In this document: in pieces, positions 55,478-64,000 of the stretch
Layout of the letters: each line of letters begins with the position of its first letter
Position numbering within the stretch: position 1 is the stretch's first letter
Source of the DNA: Oidiodendron maius Zn
Lineage: Eukaryota > Ascomycota > Leotiomycetes > Myxotrichaceae
DNA length: 64,000 nucleotides
NCBI GenBank assembly: GCA_000827325.1
Contig: KN832872.1
Span: 558,001-622,000 of the forward strand
Direction of reading: 5' to 3'
Position numbers and translations under genes: made by a program
Notes under the pieces: generated by a model
Told to the model about the DNA's origin: nothing
Database searches by the model: none
The model's input: only the letters and a program-made list of their open reading frames with translations

Positions 55478-56317
55478 ATGGCGCCGACCGTCATTCTTAT
55501 CAGACATGCTCAAGCCCTTCACAGTGAGTTGAAACTTTCCTTCTAACGTCAGGGCATGCTAATATACTCCGTAGACGTCAATCATAAGTCTCTCACATCT
55601 CTCAGATGAGTGACCTTAAGCTAACATATCATACGCGACTATCATATCCATGATCCAGGTCTCACTGAGTTAGGGCTGGGGGCCCAGTGCGAGGAGCTCG
55701 CCAGCCACTTGGAACATAAACTTCCCCTAGCCCAGAAAACCGAACTCATTGTCGTCAGCCCTATGCGCCGCACCCTCCAGACTGCTCAGCAGGGACTTGG
55801 GTGGTTGATAAAACAGGGAGTTCCTGTAGTTCTCCGCCCGGAATGGCAAGAGAATTCGGACAAGCCGTGTGACACGGGCACGGATATCGTCACCATGGCT
55901 AAGGAGTGGCCTCAGTTCGATTGGTCGACTGTGGATCCAAAGTACCCTGCGAAGACAGGCCTGTATGAGTTTTCTCGGCAAGGATTGCTAGAGAGAGGGA
56001 TTGCTGCTAGGATGTGGTTGAAAAATCGGCCAGAAAGAGTCATTGCCGTCGTATCTCACTCGGGCTTCTTGAGAGTGGGTGTCAGCTACAAGATGTATGC
56101 GAACGCGGACTTTCGGGTATTCGATTTCGCTGAGGGAGATGACGAGATAGGAGGAAGGCTGATAGAGTGGGAGATGACGGACTTGAAAGGAGGGGGGTTA
56201 GGAAGGAGTCCTCCAGGATATTTTCCACTGGGGCCTGGAGACTACCCGCCAGAACCCAAGGCTGAATTAGAAGCACAAAATGATATTGGAGAGGTGGTTG
56301 GTGAAGATCCGAATTAA
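55478..56317 (+). CDS. Histidine phosphatase (phosphoglycerate mutase-like) family protein
   Basis: Three exons, 55478-55523, 55575-55583 and 55635-56317, 245 residues. The enzyme should remove phosphate through a phospho-His intermediate; the substrate is unknown, and these fungal copies are not the glycolytic mutase. The catalytic RHA box is at Arg9-His10 (VILIRHAQALHN). SPMRRTLQTA supplies the next Arg, and the second catalytic His is at about 160 (VVSHSGFLR). Intron 1 is GT-AG. Intron 2 (55584-55634) runs from ATAAGT to ATAC and has a CTAAC branch 9 nt before its end. This AT-AC choice is the only one I found that keeps the conserved DYHIHDPGLTELG segment in frame. It leaves a 9-nt middle exon. 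The C-terminus is Pro/Glu-rich. Confidence 0.88.
55584..55634 (+). other. Probable U2-type AT-AC intron
   Basis: 51-nt intron starting ATAAGT and ending ATAC, with a GCTAAC branch. Exons on both sides join in frame as NVN-R-DYHIHDPG. No GT-AG pair gives an open frame through the conserved segment. Confidence 0.7.
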
Positions 56318-58411
56318 AGGAGAAAAGTCCTTATGCTCGACTCAGCTTCACAACCCTGGAACACAAGGACTGGTCAATTCAAGGGGCATTCAGCGAGTAC
56401 TAATGGATTCGCCGAGCACCCACTTGATTCAGAATAGACTTGCGAGCAAAATACCAAATGAGGATAGCAATGGAAGCAGTTTCACAGTCCTGGTCTCTTT
56501 GATATATCTCCCGGAAATGCCGTCGTCGCATCCTCAGCCCTACGAGCAACCGGGGTCAAGGTTGACAGCGGGTGCCTGGAGTTCCGGTAAACGGGACATG
56601 GGGACAATAGGGGTCTTCGGAACTAAAGAAAAGTCTGACATGTTATGGAGCAGCTCCGAAGCTTGGATCGTAAGATACTAAATTCGAACTCCTAAGTTAA
56701 TTCTGCAGCCTAATCGCGAAATTGATTGAAGATCACATGACAACAGTGTCTGAAAACCTTTCCCCCGGCCATCGGAGACGGGGTCAACCGAGGTACTGTA
56801 GTTAATCTATACACTCTGCAGCTGAGGGCGGCGTTCTTGTTGGGTCTTCTCCTTGGCTACTGGAGCAGAGTCTGCTTGTTCTGGCGGCGAGTTAGTTGCC
56901 TTTTGCAGGGAGGAGCTCGAGAAGTGGAGATCACTAAGATAGCATCCCGCCCCTTCGGTCATGTCAGCTGTACTGTGACTACAGTACCCACCGGGGGCGC
57001 TTCGCAGGATCCATTGCGTGTGGCGTCAACAGGTACAGACGTTGGTGAGGCGGTGGCCACCGTCCACTAGCGCCGGTGGCCAAGGCTGCCAACACTCGCC
57101 GCATGCCACGGCCGGATTGGGTTGGGTGGATGAAAGGAGAGATGATCTGAGCCTCGCTCAGCTGCGGTCACGCTGAGGGCTGCGTGTATGGAAAGCGGAA
57201 AGCTTTGGAGGAGGGCAGAGGCAACCATCAAGCGCGCGGACTCAGCATTGGCCCATCTTACCGGACGGGCCAAAGCTGAATGAGACCCCATTTGGGCGCT
57301 GCTGTTGCCTCATCTGGCGTGTGCGGAAGGGATCTTCAGGTTGAAGGGCGGCCGCAGAACGGAGGCTCTCGACCAGCTACGTACCTGTACCTCTACCTCG
57401 GAGAAGCCATGCATGGACGCAGGGAAATCCCCGGCTACCTTGATCCCAAGCGTCTGGCAGAGGGTATCAGCGTGGAAGCTAGACGGCCAGCTGTTGATCA
57501 TGCCCAGCGTGGACGCCACAACTCTGATCTCTGGAGGGAGCCCATCGCATCCGCTCTCGCTCCAGTTGCACCCGAGCAGCGGGCGGCCAGTCTTGTGCCT
57601 CTCTCCTCTGGGGGGTTGCATGTCTGGCGGTGCGCAGTGCGACAGTGCACCGTGCAGCACTGCATTGTGTCTGTCTGCACAAGAAGAAGGCGCGCCGTGT
57701 CCAGCCTCGCCCTCGTCGCGGGTTGGCTGGTGCTGCTCCCTGGAATCCGGCTTTGTCAGCTTAGCGTCCAGCCACTCTCCTTCTCCCTTCTTTTCGCCTT
57801 CTCGTTCGCTTTCTCTTCCACAGTGAGGCGCAGCACCCCGACAACCCAGCATCCCCATCGCACCGCTCGAAACCTCGCCCTGTCCAGCTTGCTTGCCCTC
57901 CTCTCGAGCGCTGCCGGTCTTCGAGCGGCTTCTTCTCCTCTGCCTGGGTCAGCTCCTCTTCATCCGTCCCATCCACCTTCTTTGTCTGGCTTCCTTTTGC
58001 TCCCACCGCCGGTCGTGGAATAGGTCGACGTCTTTCAGCCCCTGGAACCTGTTCCAGCAGCAGCGCCACACCTTGTCGCTACAGGAACTGGATTTCTTCG
58101 AGCCAAACGATGTTCAGCAACAGAGCCTGAACCGCACGCCATTCGTCCCGAACCACGATCGGATCTCATTCAGCGTTGTATCTCTGCTGCCTTTGGCGTC
58201 GACTACTCCTACGGCTGGGTCTCCTTCGCGGCGTCGTCGTGCTACTTGAAGCTCGCATCGTCCTCCCTGCCCATCGTCTGACCGACTGAGAAAGACTCGG
58301 CATGAGCTGGTGAATGCTCCAGAGCGTGTCGAGAATCCCGTCCCGAGAATTCCCCAGATCCGCCTTCGGCCTCCCGACCTCGAGTTGCTGCGTCCTCACA
58401 CCTCATTTCCC
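56318..58411. promoter_or_regulatory. Intergenic region and long leader of the C2H2 gene
   Basis: About 2.1 kb. The last ~650 bp (57770-58410) are CT-rich and look like a long promoter and leader of the zinc-finger gene, as is common for fungal regulators; several short upstream ORFs lie in it (for example ATG-AGC-TGG-TGA at 58301). A 247-codon plus frame at 57280-58023 overlaps open frames on the other strand and has no family likeness, so I do not call it. 56318-57250 shows no gene. Confidence 0.45.
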
Positions 58412-60499
58412 ATGGCCTCAAACCAGGGACCGGCTACTGCTGCTCCCACCACCACCCTTACGACGGCCGTGATCCGGCCCAACCCCTCCACGACCGCGTC
58501 CCTACCGGACACTGATACTGCTAGGTCGAAGTCTCTCAAGAGAGGCCGTGCAGAACGCTCGCAGACCCCCACGAACCCGACGTCGGTGGCCCCCACACGA
58601 CCCGGAGAGTCTCCATCAGCGAAATCACTGCGGGTCAAAGGGTCGTTTACATCAGAAGCATCCGTCGGGACACCTACCGCCACAGGCTTGCTCGTTGATG
58701 AGCAAAGAAAGAAGGGAGAAATTCAGAAGCGCCCGACCGCGCCAATGACAGAGATTCATCTCCACAAACCTATGCCCTCTGGCGGGTACGACGTGAGCAG
58801 GCCAGAGGGCGCCCAAGTTGTGCTGAATGCTGCGAGTGATAATGCTCCTGCGAGCGCAAACGCCATTTCCAATCTAACTTCCATACAATCAGACGACAAG
58901 GCTGAGATAAGCCCCGCAAGTGGTGGCAGCCCTGTAAGCCTGGGCAGCCCGGGCCAGAATGTAACTGCCAGCCCCCAAATGATGGCGAGCCCCAGTCCGA
59001 TCGCAGGCGATGCTGAGATTCAGGAGTCAAGGGCGGCGGCTGGCAATCAATTGCAAGCTCCCCCGGAAGACATTACACCTCACCGTGGCGCTCTTTCCTA
59101 TCCAGGCAGCATGCTCGCTCCTTCAGAACCGCCGAAACCATCTCGAGGCCTTAGCCTTCCAATGCCCGGCCAGGCTCTTGCCCCCAGATCTCCTTCTCAA
59201 AAGAAGTACAAGTGTCCATATTGCAGTACCGAATTCACACGGCATCATAACCTGAAAAGCCACCTCCTAACCCACAGCCACGAAAAGCCCTATGTCTGTC
59301 AGACGTGCAATTTGCGATTCCGAAGACTGCATGACCTGAAGCGCCATATGAAATTGCACACTGGCGAGCGCCCCCATGTATGTCCCAAGTGCGATCGCAA
59401 ATTTGCGCGAGGAGACGCGCTGGCACGTCATACCAAAGGCCAAGGGGGCTGTGCTGGTAGGCGAACTAGCATCGGGAGTTTTGCTGGGGAAGAGGATATA
59501 GAAGACCAGCAAGCTGGAGAGGCGGGTGATAATACAATGGATGGAATCATGTACAATGGGTCCCGCTCAAACGAGACTGACATGACCGAGGAGGAGCGTC
59601 GACGCTACAGTCTACCAACCATCAGGGCACAGCACGTGTCCGGAGATAACTATACTCAACGCACTCCGAGTACGTATCCTCCCGCTGGTCCTCGGCCAGT
59701 CACAAAGATCCAAGCCACTGGTGGTTTGTATCCGCCTAATACGGACCGGGGCGGTGGCTCGCCGAATGCTGGAAACTCCCACGGCTTGTCGAATAGTAGC
59801 ACCGGTCCACATAGTCCAGGTGGTAACATGTCATTCAGCTCTGGCGGCAACTCAATATATACCCAAAGTAGTGGGATCATCGAGAGTCCTAGACCCCTTA
59901 GCCCTGGTGCTATGGCTGCCCATCAACTCGGCCAAGATCCGTCTTTGGCGAGGCAAAGGTCACCCAGCATAAACACACAATACCAGCAGCAGCAGTTCTC
60001 TCGCCACCAATCCGACCGAGCATCACCTACAAGCATGTCCCTCCCTTCTCCGCATCCCAAGCTTCCTGCTCTTCATGGTCTCGCCACCTCTGAGCAGAGA
60101 TACAATATGCCGGGCCAGCCAAATCAGTCAAGTACTCCAAACGGTACCCAAGTGTCCGCAACGTCTCTTAACACTGCGTTCCCGCCGTCTATGGGTCCGG
60201 CCTCCGGACGGACTGCCGCTGGTGTCTCGCACCAACAAGGCAGTGAGGGCGGCGACGGCAACAACCTCTTTGCCAATGGCGGTCGTGATCTTGCTGCCTA
60301 CTGTCAAAGAATGGAGGAGCAGGTGAAGCAGCTGTCGGAACAAGTTCGGGCGATGGAAGCCGAGAAAAAGAGCTACCGCGATCAAGCCGCACGGCAACAG
60401 GAGCAAATCGACCAGCTTTCGAAAAAGCTGTATTCCCTTCAAGGCGATATAGGTTCCCAAAGCCAACCTGAACGCCCGTCTGTGTCTGGGGCCTCGTAG
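58412..60499 (+). CDS. C2H2 zinc-finger transcription factor with C-terminal coiled coil
   Basis: A single exon of 695 residues starting at the ATG at 58412. Three zinc fingers lie at about 266-350: YKCPYCSTEFTRHHNLKSH, then YVCQTCNLRFRRLHDLKRH, then HVCPKCDRKFARGDALARH. They are joined by HSHEKP and HTGERP linkers, so they should bind DNA. The third finger ends in Cys (QGGC) rather than His, a C2HC variant, followed by GRR. The N-terminal ~265 residues are Ser/Thr/Pro-rich. After the fingers comes a long Ser/Gln/Pro/Gly-rich stretch, a likely activation or interaction region, and then a ~50-residue coiled coil (YCQRMEEQVKQLSEQVRAME onward) that suggests dimerisation. I recognise the architecture but not the orthologue, so I give no symbol. 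Confidence 0.9.
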   Translation: MASNQGPATAAPTTTLTTAVIRPNPSTTASLPDTDTARSKSLKRGRAERSQTPTNPTSVAPTRPGESPSAKSLRVKGSFTSEASVGTPTATGLLVDEQRKKGEIQKRPTAPMTEIHLHKPMPSGGYDVSRPEGAQVVLNAASDNAPASANAISNLTSIQSDDKAEISPASGGSPVSLGSPGQNVTASPQMMASPSPIAGDAEIQESRAAAGNQLQAPPEDITPHRGALSYPGSMLAPSEPPKPSRGLSLPMPGQALAPRSPSQKKYKCPYCSTEFTRHHNLKSHLLTHSHEKPYVCQTCNLRFRRLHDLKRHMKLHTGERPHVCPKCDRKFARGDALARHTKGQGGCAGRRTSIGSFAGEEDIEDQQAGEAGDNTMDGIMYNGSRSNETDMTEEERRRYSLPTIRAQHVSGDNYTQRTPSTYPPAGPRPVTKIQATGGLYPPNTDRGGGSPNAGNSHGLSNSSTGPHSPGGNMSFSSGGNSIYTQSSGIIESPRPLSPGAMAAHQLGQDPSLARQRSPSINTQYQQQQFSRHQSDRASPTSMSLPSPHPKLPALHGLATSEQRYNMPGQPNQSSTPNGTQVSATSLNTAFPPSMGPASGRTAAGVSHQQGSEGGDGNNLFANGGRDLAAYCQRMEEQVKQLSEQVRAMEAEKKSYRDQAARQQEQIDQLSKKLYSLQGDIGSQSQPERPSVSGAS

Positions 60500-61200
60500 C
60501 GACTGCTCTTCAAGGGAGTATGTGCACTGATATGGAGCAGCGCGAACGCTCATTTGGCGTTCGATATCACGATCGAAGAAAAATAAAAACAAAAGGTTAC
60601 TATCTCAGCAATTGTCCTACTGGTGTTCGGGGACAAAACTTTGGTGATGAACGGAACGGGACTGGTGGTGGAGGCGCAGAGGGGGATTTGGGGCTAGGAC
60701 GGAACTGATGCAGTATCTACCTGCTGGTAGATATCACTAGCTCTCTTCCAACCCAACTTATCATGTCAGCTTTTTCTTCTTTCCAAGATCAGCCTAGGAA
60801 ACAGTTTCATTGTTTTGTATGGGCCCAGATAACCAGTGTACTATAAAATTGCTCTTGCTTTAAATACCAAGAACGATCGCTACTGTTGTTGTACTTATTC
60901 AAGTTATTTAGTAACGAACACTTTGATATGATTATGATGCAAGGACTTTGCGTGCCGTATGTGTTATTTCTGGCGAGATAGAAGGAGTGCGGCGTAGATT
61001 ATTTAAGGGTGTGACAATCAAAGCTCGCTTCTGAGCTAAGGACGTCATAAGTCTGTATCAGCCACAACCATGGATCCTGAAGCACCACTGCCAGCTTACC
61101 TCTCCCCAATACATTAATTCAGATTTGATTTATTTTGAGCGACGCATCTGCAGTTTGGATTTGGTTGTCTTGATACAACTTGAGAAGTTATTGCTCTGGC
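60500..61200. other. Intergenic region, C2H2 gene to DGAT2
   Basis: About 0.7 kb with the 3' UTR of the C2H2 gene and the promoter of the acyltransferase gene. AT-rich around 60840-61000. No other feature seen. Confidence 0.4.
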
Positions 61201-62859
61201 ATGGCGACAACGGAGCCGCCGGTTAGCCCCGAATCCACCACATTTGTTGACCCAGTCAGACAGCAAGTCCAGCCTAAGAGCTACGCCGCAGTGGTAGAGG
61301 AGGAGCTTCCAGCATATGAGAGGAATGGTACCAGCGAGGCATACGGTGCCAATGGTACGATGAGCACGATCGGAATGAATGGCACGGCGCCTGTGCAGAA
61401 GGTAGTGGATGGCGATGCGCCAACTAAAAAAGAGGAAGTTGTGGAGGACCGGCCGCAGAATGAGAAGGTTGGGTCGAACAAGGGGCGTATTGAAGACGTA
61501 CGTGCGATCCGTATATCTATTAATTTGGAGAGTCTAACTTCTACAGGGACCCGATGAGAAACAGAAACTCCGTACCACTTTCCGAGAGCATCCAGAGGCG
61601 AAGCCGAAGAGTAGCAGCATAACAGCTACTGCTTTCGCCATGTACAAGGGCCACATCAATGGGATAGATCTCACGAGCATCCAGCAACCAGACGGCTATG
61701 AGGAAGCACTACGATTAGATAGGAGAGAGGCCAAGAAACTAGTCAGCGGCCGGAAAGCAGGACAGGGCTGGGAAAGAAGTGGTATCAGATTCGCTCCGCT
61801 AAATCTGCCTCTCAGGAGAAGACTACAGACGATGATGGTGCTATACCACACACTGTGTATCGCGTTTGCTGTCTCACTCTTCTTCTTCCTCTGCGCCATC
61901 CCTATATTCTGGCCCCTCATGATACCCTACATGATGTACTGTATGCTCTCCGAAGCCTCTACCTCCGGTACTCTCTCTGCCCGGTCCGAGTTCCTGCGCT
62001 CTTTGCGCGTCTGGTCGCTTTTTGCGTCTTACTTCCCTGCAAGGCTGCACAGATCTCAGGAGCTACCACCTACAAGAAAATATATATTCGGCTACCATCC
62101 TCACGGCATCATATCGCACGGGGCCTTTGCGGCATTTGCAACTGAGGCGCTAGGTTTCAAGCAATTGTTTCCGGGAATTACGAATACGCTCCTTACGCTT
62201 GATTCCAATTTCAGGATCCCCTTCTATCGCGACTATGCCTTGGCCATGGGTTTGGCGAGCGTGTCCAAGGAGTCATGTGAGAATATCCTGTCAAAAGGCG
62301 GACCAAACAATGTACGTTCCTATACAAGTTGTCACCAAATAATATTATCCCGCTGACGTGTTACGCACCGCAGGAAGGGATGGGACGAGCCATCACCATC
62401 GTCGTGGGCGGGGCCCGCGAGTCCCTAGATGCGCAACCCTACTGCACGCGCCTTGTACTTAAACGGCGCAAGGGGTTCGTCAAGATGGCCATCCGCACCG
62501 GCGCCGACCTAGTTCCCGTGCTAGCGTTCGGGGAGAACGACCTCTACGACCAATTCCAGGCGGACACGCATCCGAGGATCCACAAGATCCAACTCCTAGT
62601 CAAGAAGATTCTCGGCTTCACCATCCCGCTATTCCATGCCCGTGGAGTATTCAATTATGATGTGGGCATTATGCCATATAGGAGGCCGCTGAATGTCGTC
62701 GTGGGGAAGCCCATCGAGGTTGTTCAATCGAGCAAACCGGACCAGCAGTATATTGACCGGGTTCACGAGCAGTACGTCTCGGAGCTGGAAAGGATGTGGG
62801 AACTATGGAAGGATGAATTTGCGAGTGAGCGGAAGGAAGAGCTACAGATTTTGGAGTAA
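61201..62859 (+). CDS. DGA1: Diacylglycerol O-acyltransferase, DGAT2 family
   Basis: Three exons, 61201-61497, 61547-62311 and 62374-62859, 515 residues. It transfers an acyl chain from acyl-CoA to diacylglycerol, making triacylglycerol at the ER and lipid droplets. A hydrophilic N-terminal extension of ~180 residues, longer than in yeast Dga1, precedes the paired membrane segment (about 196-230, with AVSLFFFLCAIPIFWPLMIP). The catalytic HPHG box is intact in KYIFGYHPHGIISHGAF (about 283-286). Other family blocks are FRIPFYRDYALAMGLASVSK, VVGGARESLDAQP, LKRRKGFVKMAIRTGADLVP and FGENDLYDQ. Introns of 49 and 62 nt have GT-AG ends with CTAAC or CTGAC branches. The start is the first ATG giving MATTEPPVSPE. 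Confidence 0.95.
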
Positions 62860-64000
62860 GCGAAGCGGCTTTGGGTTATGGCTAGGTTTTGCGGGCGTCA
62901 GTACCAAGGAGTGACAGGCAAATGGGTATCCCTTCTATGGTCCGTGTATTCTATATATGTAAGCATCTCCAATTCATGTTGAGCTGTATCATCCCGTATG
63001 AATATATTAGCAAGTTAACGCGTAGGAGAAATTATCCAATGCCACTGATAAGGCCATCAATGTACGAGCTAGAAATATGTAAGCTGCCATCTATTGCAGA
63101 CAGAGTTGTTTCTAGACTCTAGAAGCTTTCTACTTCACCGCGTTTGAGCACCCTTTTGAGGAGACTTCTTACAGAATCCTATATTCCATGTCGCAAGCGA
63201 CGACTATTCCGCAATGAGAGACATACCTCTAGGATTTACATTTATGACGACTGTTAATAGGGAGTCACTGTAGATTCTTTCAGCCACCAATACACATAGT
63301 CGAGACTCTATCCTGGACATGCGCCATCAACGCTCAATGAGACAGTCCTATTGATCGAGATACATAACATGGCACGACTGAAGGTTAGTACAGTCTTTAT
63401 AGACGCTACTCTAAAACAGTACGGTTCCACAATGATTGGCAACTCCGGCTTCACAGAAAGGGGCTCAGAGATGGAAGGACGAGGCCGGCGGCCACGGTAG
63501 TAGCACAGGAAAAGTGCTTGTTCGTGGTTATTGTGCAAAATGGACCTCCTGATTCGACCTTCACAATATTTGAACCCACTCGTTTGTTGGACAAGCTTAC
63601 TGCGTGACCCAGCGCGGAGCAAACATTATGCTTTAAGTTGCCATTGCCCTCTGAAGTAGGACAAAGTAAAGGGGTTCACAGCAGATTATTCTGAGGCTAC
63701 CGACTTGCTGCAGTTAGCATATAAATGCTTTATACGCGCATTCGCGCTAAGTGAAGATTAATTCCCAAGATACAACCGGCAGCACGCTGGGTACGTGATG
63801 GGTGTCTGTCTGGAGTAAGGTGGTCTGTACGGGACACTGCATAACATGATCGTACGATTTCACCTTCACCAGCAGCCGAGACCGTCAGAATCCGAATACG
63901 AGTCAAGGCGGTGAGGGCTAAAATGCGCCCATCTGCCGGAAAATCCAGGTCCCCGCCAATCACTGGCCGGTCGAAATAAACCTAAAGCTTTCTGCATACG
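62860..64000. other. Terminal region without recognised genes
   Basis: About 1.1 kb after the DGAT2 stop, AT-rich in the first 300 bp. Only short frames on both strands (none above about 105 codons), without family likeness. No repeats, RNA genes or transposon ends recognised. Confidence 0.4.

Noticed and set aside
57280-58023. 247-codon open frame upstream of the C2H2 gene
   Set aside because: Overlaps long open frames on the opposite strand, shows no family likeness or consistent protein composition, and falls in CT-rich promoter DNA.
1-64000. tRNA, rRNA or CRISPR features
   Set aside because: I scanned for the tRNA B-box pattern and for regularly spaced repeats by eye and found no convincing case; a covariance-model search would settle tRNAs.

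Overview
The window is a gene-dense, mostly unique piece of a filamentous ascomycete (Pezizomycotina) nuclear chromosome. The signs are short introns (mostly 45-100 nt) with CTAAC/CTGAC/CTAAT branch points a few bases before the acceptor, CT-rich leaders, and fungal gene families: VTC4, a KipA-type kinesin, a cellular RNA-dependent RNA polymerase, Ssr4, and an AT-degraded Tc1/mariner copy that looks RIP-mutated. I suspect a leotiomycete-like genome, but nothing here proves the class. I worked out exon structures by hand. In every multi-exon model the exon lengths sum to a whole number of codons and the junctions restore known family sequence.

Layout, 1-15 kb: a 3'-truncated RBM42-like RRM gene (-) is head-to-head with 6-phosphogluconate dehydrogenase (+). 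Then come a proline-rich orphan (+), the SWI/SNF-RSC subunit Ssr4 (+), a convergent four-exon RdRP (-), and proteasome beta5/PRE2 (-), whose promoter is cut about 170 bp upstream of its ATG by a dead Tc1/mariner element. 17-31 kb: an MFS drug/H+ antiporter-type transporter (-) divergent from a crotonase (+); mitochondrial QRI7 (+); a coiled-coil orphan (-); SF3B6 (+); a 28-residue CxxC microprotein (+); a STIMATE/TMEM110-like membrane protein (+); and coatomer zeta (-). 32-44 kb: an SGNH hydrolase with two candidate first exons, VTC4, MCM4 and a fucosyltransferase-like type II membrane protein, all on the minus strand. 46-63 kb: kinesin-7 KipA (-), STK19-like (-), a phosphoglycerate-mutase-like gene with a probable AT-AC intron (+), a C2H2 regulator (+) and a DGAT2 acyltransferase (+).

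Most genes are independent housekeeping genes, and there is no obvious metabolic cluster. The RdRP points to an RNA-silencing pathway. MCM4 has a cluster of MCB-like sites upstream, and VTC4 has two Pho4-type E-boxes.

The observations most worth following are: (1) a U2-type AT-AC intron next to a 9-nt microexon in the mutase-like gene; (2) two diverged but phase-matched first exons that could feed one SGNH catalytic exon; (3) two in-frame acceptors, 90 nt apart, for the first intron of the 6PGDH gene; (4) an open in-frame tail after the SF3B6 stop; and (5) the intron-split CxxC microprotein.
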